64,000 bases of DNA from Eriocheir sinensis. Lineage: Eukaryota; Arthropoda; Malacostraca; Decapoda; Varunidae. The position numbers and the translations under genes are program-made. Position 1 is the stretch's first letter, and every line of letters begins with the position of its first letter. Below are positions 58,850-64,000 of this stretch, in pieces. Under the pieces are notes generated by a model. It had not been told where the DNA came from. It made no database searches and saw nothing but the letters and a program-made list of their open reading frames with translations. Where the stretch lies: contig NC_066543.1 in the NCBI RefSeq assembly GCF_024679095.1, positions 17,279,345-17,343,344 on the forward strand, given 5' to 3'.

Positions 58850-59030
58850 CCTAAATATGGAAGTTGGTTAAGAGATTCACCAAAATCCCTTCCCATTCAT
58901 AATACATTTAACCTCCATTTAAAGTTTTCAGTAGTGCTTGCCTGAGCCACATACCCGCCCATTTTGTGCTACTCATCCACCACCCTGTCCGAGAACCAGT
59001 TCTTGCACAATTCCTTCCTGAACTAAAAAA
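58850..59030 (-). mobile_element. Decayed LINE ORF2 C-terminal fragment
   Basis: The minus strand from 59022 reads FRKELCKNWFSDRVVDE, a stop, then YVAQASTTENFKWRLN. This is the conserved end of CR1-like non-LTR retrotransposon ORF2, usually ..NFFSxRVVxxWNxLPxxVVxAxSxxxFKxxLD... The stop replaces the usual Trp (TGG to TAG). Only about 55 codons remain, and no 3' UTR repeat is recognised. Confidence 0.75.
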
Positions 59031-59097
59031 TATCCATCTCATACCAGGTACTGTGTGTTCATAATGTATTGAGGGGAGTTTCCAAAGCTATAGTCTT

Positions 59098-59292
59098 CCA
59101 AATATGTCGAGGCCGGTCTGGCGTTGGCTCCCGCGGGTCCTTTCCTCCCCTCTGCTCTGCTCTTTTCCTCTCATATGTAAGCTATAGGTCCGATGGTATG
59201 AGAGGAAAAAATAGGTGTTGGGATTGTGTGGCAGAGCAGAGGGGAGAAATAGACCCCCGGGAGCCAACACCAAAACGGACTCGACAATTTGG
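59098..59292. repeat. Hairpin-forming inverted repeat, 62-63-bp arms
   Basis: Left arm 59098-59160 and right arm 59231-59292 are complementary at about 86% (eight mismatches and one gap by eye). The 70-bp loop has its own perfect 10-bp inverted repeat, tcctctcata (59166) with tatgagagga (59197). The arms are GC-rich and not simple repeats. A 169-codon frame that crosses it is not supported as coding. Confidence 0.85.
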
Positions 59293-59469
59293 TTTCACGT
59301 TAATATCAGTGTGTTGTTTTCCATTTAGTGAGTTAGGTAATGCAGGAGTCTTCGGGCTGACGCAACGTAACACCAGCGGCTGTCCGCGTTCACTGAATCC
59401 CTTGCGTCACGGGACAACTCGGTCAGGAATGTGTGGCGTAGATGTTGCGTTGTTGTCAGGATTCCTGGT

Positions 59470-59607
59470 AGTGTTGTGTCTGTCTGTCTGTCTGTCTGTC
59501 TGCCCCTCTGTCTCTCCGTCTTGTATAGTTGTGTGTATGTTTGTCTTTGATTGTCAGTCTGTCAGTCTTTCTGTCTGAATATCTTTATCTGTCTGTCTGT
59601 CTGTCTA

Positions 59608-59638
<31 letters not shown>

Positions 59639-59745
59639 GCCTGTGTCTGTCTGTCTGTTTGTCTGTCTATCTATCTCCCTGTGTCTGTCTGTCTGTTTGT
59701 CTGTCTATCTATCTGCCTGTGTCTGTCTGTCTGTTTGTCACTCTC
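59470..59745. repeat. (TCTG)n array with a 50-bp higher-order unit
   Basis: TCTG/TCTA units; ctatctatctgcctgtgtctg and its neighbours recur near 59628, 59667 and 59706, giving a roughly 39-bp higher-order period. Confidence 0.93.
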
Positions 59746-60234
59746 TTTCCAACAGACGACTGCTCCCCCCGCCACACACAACGGTTCCCCTTCCACTGTG
59801 ATCTAAGCAGCGGAACGCGGAAAAAAAACTAATCACCACAAATTACATAAAAAAAACTCTAAGAGACAGAATAGAAAATTATATGACGAGGAGATAATAT
59901 TTTTTTTCCTATACGAGGTGAAGGAACGCAAACAGGGTAATTTTCGAAGCAATATAAAGAAAGAACAACACCAACAAAAAAAAAACTCGCTAGTATTAAT
60001 TTCACATCCAAACCTTCAATTCGTCGAGTCTTGAAATATCTCGTAAAATTTGGCACGTTCCCCGAGATTGACTTTGAACTTCAGGAGCCAAGAGGAAAAC
60101 AGGTAAGCAGGTGTATATATAAACAGGTATCTCTAAAAGGTAAAATTAAATAAAGGTTCGAAAAGTTAACCCTCATCTGCATTATCTTCGTTTTTATACA
60201 TATTTACGGCACCACATTTTTCTTGATAATCTCT

Positions 60235-60235
<1 letters not shown>
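59746..60235. other. A-rich unique sequence, no gene recognised
   Basis: Low-repeat DNA with A runs. Nothing identified. Confidence 0.45.

Positions 60236-60238
<3 letters not shown>

Positions 60239-60315
<77 letters not shown>
60239..60315. repeat. (CT)38 microsatellite
   Basis: A pure array. Confidence 0.97.
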
Positions 60316-60319
<4 letters not shown>

Positions 60320-60474
60320 TTGTGTGCAAATTTAACATTATTCCTTTCTTTCCTACTTTTTTTTGTAGTTTTCCTTGTTTTTTTTCTTTCCTTTTCTTTT
60401 TATGCTTGTATCCTGTTTGTCATTTTATTTATTAACGTTTTCTTGCTTTGTCTAGATTTTTTTTATATTATTGT

Positions 60475-61070
<596 letters not shown>

Positions 61071-61075
61071 ATTCG

Positions 61076-61530
61076 AGCTGTGGGATTAGAAAGAGGGAGA
61101 TGAAGAAGAAGAAGAAGAGGCGGGAAGGGAGGAGGAGGAGGAGGAGGAGGAGGAAAAGCAAACAATACACGCTTGGAATGAAGAAGTTACGAGAAAAATA
61201 ATCGAAAGCTTGTAAAGTTAACTGGCTGAAAGATATTTGTAAAAGGAGGAGGAGGAGGGTGAAGAAGAGGAAGAGAAGGAGAAGGAGAAAGAGGAGTAGA
61301 AGGAGGAGGAGGAGGTAGAGAAAGAAGAAGTAAAATAAGAGGAGGAGGAGGAGGAGGAGGGAAAAGGAAGAGGAGGAGGAGGAGGAGGAGGAGAAAGAAG
61401 AGAAAAAGGAGGAGGAGGAGGAGGAGGAGAAAGAAGAGAAAAAGGAGGAGGAGGAGGAGGAGGAGGAGGAAGGGGAGGAGGAGGAAGGGGAGGAGGAGGA
61501 GGAGGAGGGGAAGGAGGAGGGGAGGTTTGA
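61076..61530 (+). repeat. (GGA)n array, long and interrupted
   Basis: GGA/GAA units cover most of 61125-61152 and 61240-61527. Poly-Ser/Pro and poly-Leu frames on the minus strand are artefacts. Confidence 0.95.
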
Positions 61531-61621
61531 AATGCATATTGAATTAAACTCCAAATTCGCCAAAAATGCGAAAACCAAAAAAGAGGAGCCAAGAGCGTGT
61601 TTAAGAAAGGTCTGTGTTGAC

Positions 61622-61625
<4 letters not shown>

Positions 61626-61711
<86 letters not shown>
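61626..61711. repeat. (CT)43 microsatellite
   Basis: A pure array. Confidence 0.97.
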
Positions 61712-61714
<3 letters not shown>

Positions 61715-61839
61715 GCATTTCTTCCTTCCCGAGCGGAGTAACGGTGGCTAACGGAGGAGTGTCGGGCATAACAGAGGCAACTGACTAAATAGGGAAGCAG
61801 CGAGGGGAGCCGCTAACAGGCAAACACAGAGGCGCGGAG

Positions 61840-62225
61840 AGGCTGCGCGGCCCGGGAAGGGGAGGGACTGGGAGGGGCGGGAGGCTGGAGTGAGGGAGAG
61901 GAGAGATGTTGGAGAAGCGAGGGAAGGAGAGATGCTAGAGGGATGAGGGACAAGAGAGGAGGTGAGCGTGATGTGCAGTGAAGGAGCCGAAGAGAACCGG
62001 GGAGAGGTGAGGCTGGAAAGGTGAGGGAGAGGAGAGATGTTGGAGAAGAGGGAGAGGAGAGATGGCAGAAGAGAAGCGAGAGAGGGTGAGGCTCGTGAGG
62101 GAAAGGAGATGGATGTTGAAAATGCGATGGAAAGAGGAAAGGGGGAAGAGAAGAGAGGTTGGAGAGGTGATGAAAAGGAGAGGCTGGAGAGGTGAGGGAG
62201 AGGAGAGATGCTGGAATGGGAGAGA
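61840..62225 (+). repeat. GAGGCTGGAGAGGTGAGGGAGAGG-type minisatellite
   Basis: Degenerate copies of ggctgga.aggtgagggaga and ggagagatg.tggaga recur across about 380 bp. The Glu/Arg/Gly frames are artefacts. Confidence 0.82.
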
Positions 62226-62295
62226 AGATGAGAAGGTGTATCTGTGTAATATGCAATGAAAAGTTTCTACACATAGTTACTAGTGGTGTTAAAAT

Positions 62296-62330
<35 letters not shown>
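62296..62330. repeat. (ACT)11 microsatellite
   Basis: A short pure triplet array. 62331-62660 is unique with nothing recognised. Confidence 0.95.
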
Positions 62331-62660
62331 AAATAGGAATAAAGACAATAGGAAAGACGAAAGCAGGCGTACGAATGTAAAGTCAAGAATAGAGAAAAAA
62401 ATAACGGGATAGACAGGTATGGTAAGTCGCAACGCTCAATGAATTCGTGTAAACAAACAAACAGAGGTAAGCGAGGCGGTGCAGTTACCCCCAAGAAGAC
62501 ATGGCCATATTTGTACCTCACGTGGGAGTCGAAGTGGTGCGGAGTGTTGCCTATTCATGTTGTTGCGATGGCCCAGTGTTGACTCTACGGGATATTTGAG
62601 TGTTAGATAAATGTTACGATGCCTTAATAGTTTGTGTAGAGGTAATATGGTTAAGGATGA

Positions 62661-62674
62661 GTTATTATTATTAC

Positions 62675-62728
<54 letters not shown>

Positions 62729-62762
62729 TATTATTATTATTATTATCATTATTATTATTATC
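62661..62762. repeat. (TTA)n array
   Basis: Interrupted by TAC and ATC triplets; it encodes poly-Tyr or poly-Leu as an artefact. Confidence 0.96.
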
Positions 62763-62959
62763 ATTTACGTTTTCATTATTGTTCTCCTTTATCTTTTGCT
62801 TCTCTGTTTATACAATATTTTCTTCCTCATCTTCATCCTATCCTCCTCTTACTCCACCTTCACTTCTACCTCCTCCTTTCATTCCTCTTTTACGTTATTT
62901 TCCTCCAGCTCTTCTCCCTCCTCCTCTTTTTCCTCTTCCTCCTCCTCCTCCTCCTCCTC
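62763..62959. repeat. Pyrimidine-rich tract ending in (CCT)n
   Basis: Runs directly into the LINE fragment at 62960 without a spacer. Confidence 0.8.
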
Positions 62960-64000
62960 TCTGAGCGGACACAGAGAGTAGTTCTAAACGGTATTACATC
63001 TAACTGGCTCGATGTCAGAAGCGGCGTACCTCAAGAATCAGTGCTTGGTTCCATGCTCTTCTTAATTTATGTTAATGATATCGATGATGGGCTCACTTGC
63101 AAGGTATCAAAATTTGCTGATACAAAAATTGCTAGTAAAGTAACTGCGACACTCGACGAAGAAGCTTTACAATCAGATCTAGATCGACTTGCACGTTGGG
63201 CCAATCAATGGCAAATGAAATTTAACGTTGACAAATGTAAAGTGTTACACATCGGAAACAATAACAATCGCGTTCAGTACGTAATGAATGGCCAACAACT
63301 TTCTGCAGTAAGTAAAGAAAAGGATCTTGGAATCACTACATCAAGCGATTTAAAGCCCAGTCAGCATTGTTCAGAGGTAGTTAAGACCGCAAACAAATTG
63401 GTTGGCTTCATCGGATGAGTCTTTAATAATAAATCGGAAAAAGTAATATTAATTAAAACAGTATAGTTCGCTGGTTCGACCCCATCTAGAGTACTGTGTA
63501 CAGTTTTGGTCTCACTATTACAGAAAAGACGTAAAAAAGTTAGAGTGGGTTCAACGGTGAGTAACAAAAATGATTCCAAGGTTGAGAAATTAATCTTATG
63601 AACAAAGGCTTAAAGAAGTTAATTTATTCAGCCTATCAAAACGAAGAATGCGAGGCGATCTAATAGAAGTGTTAAAAATGTTTGAAGGATTCACTGATAT
63701 TAATGCGGAGGATTACTTTACAATTGATCGATCGAATATAACAAGAAGAAATCACAAGTTCAAGATGTGGTAAAAGATTCTCGTCGCACAAAGCTAAACA
63801 CTTCTTCTTCAATCGAGTTGTTAATGTTTGGAATTCTCTACCCTGTGATGTCGTTGATAGTACAACAATTACGTCCTTCAAGAATGAATTAGACAAGTAT
63901 TTTAAATCCAACCAGCAACTAAGATATTACTCATTGTCGTAATAACGTTAAGTTCTTTCGAATACTGGTGTCCTTGTCCGTTTTTATCGCCCGGTCAGTG
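62960..64000 (+). mobile_element. Non-LTR retrotransposon (LINE) reverse transcriptase and C-terminus, degenerate
   Basis: The first 153 codons (to the stop at 63416) read RVVLNG, then SGVPQESVLG, LFLIYVNDIDDGL, KFADTK, LDRLARWANQWQMKFNVDKC and LGI. This is the reverse transcriptase palm and following region of a Jockey/CR1-like LINE. The SGVPQGS box has Gly changed to Glu, and the FADD catalytic box has lost one Asp. Frameshifted pieces follow: [13 protein letters not shown] (about 63465), LFSLSKRRMRGDLIEVLKMF (63628) and NRVVNVWNSLPCDVVDSTT, ending at a taa at 63940. The rest is probably 3' UTR. It is 5' truncated just after a CCT array. Dead copy. Confidence 0.9.

Overview
This window looks like intergenic or intronic DNA from an animal with a very microsatellite-rich genome. 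A decapod crustacean (crab, lobster or shrimp type) is the best fit. The reasons are the extreme density of AC/GT, AG/CT, AGG/CCT, TATC and TCTG arrays, dispersed repeats of a kind I associate with decapods, a tRNA-derived SINE with a poly-A tail, decayed non-LTR retrotransposons and a BEL/Pao remnant. No taxon-specific gene is present, so the assignment is an inference. I found no intact protein-coding gene, no rRNA, no functional tRNA gene and no prokaryotic feature. Nearly all long open frames here are artefacts of simple repeats (Leu/Ser, Arg/Glu, Cys/Val, Thr/His runs).

Layout. 0-24 kb: alternating blocks of pyrimidine-rich and purine-rich DNA on the + strand, several built as tandem minisatellites (131, 98, 75, 55 and about 160 bp periods), with long dinucleotide arrays and a few dispersed repeats. 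24.4-25.6 kb: a CpG-rich island with GC boxes, a CRE palindrome and a strong 5' splice site, the best promoter/first-exon candidate. 25.9-27.9 kb: a 205-bp GA array, a 121-bp CA array, a BEL/Pao integrase remnant on the minus strand, a LINE 3' end on the plus strand, then two more good splice donors. 30.7-31.9 kb: an 800-bp imperfect foldback (inverted-repeat) element set inside an AGT microsatellite. 32.0-35.3 kb: a possible short coding exon, a roughly 140-bp minisatellite and the largest low-repeat stretch. 36.4-41.6 kb: two copies of one tRNA-derived SINE in opposite orientation, then a CpG-rich stretch with a minus-strand donor. 42-57 kb: repeat-dominated, with a decayed LINE C-terminal fragment near 47.4 kb. 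58.4-59.3 kb: a diverged tandem repeat interrupted by another LINE fragment and an 86%-matched hairpin. 63-64 kb: a LINE reverse transcriptase/C-terminal region, frameshifted, running off the end.

How it fits together: several retroelement 3' ends run straight into simple repeats, which suggests that retrotransposition seeds microsatellites here. If a host gene is present, its likely pieces are non-coding first exons at 25-27 kb and a possible start-codon exon at 32.0 kb on the plus strand, with another possible first exon at 41.4 kb on the minus strand. These are predictions from composition and splice signals only.
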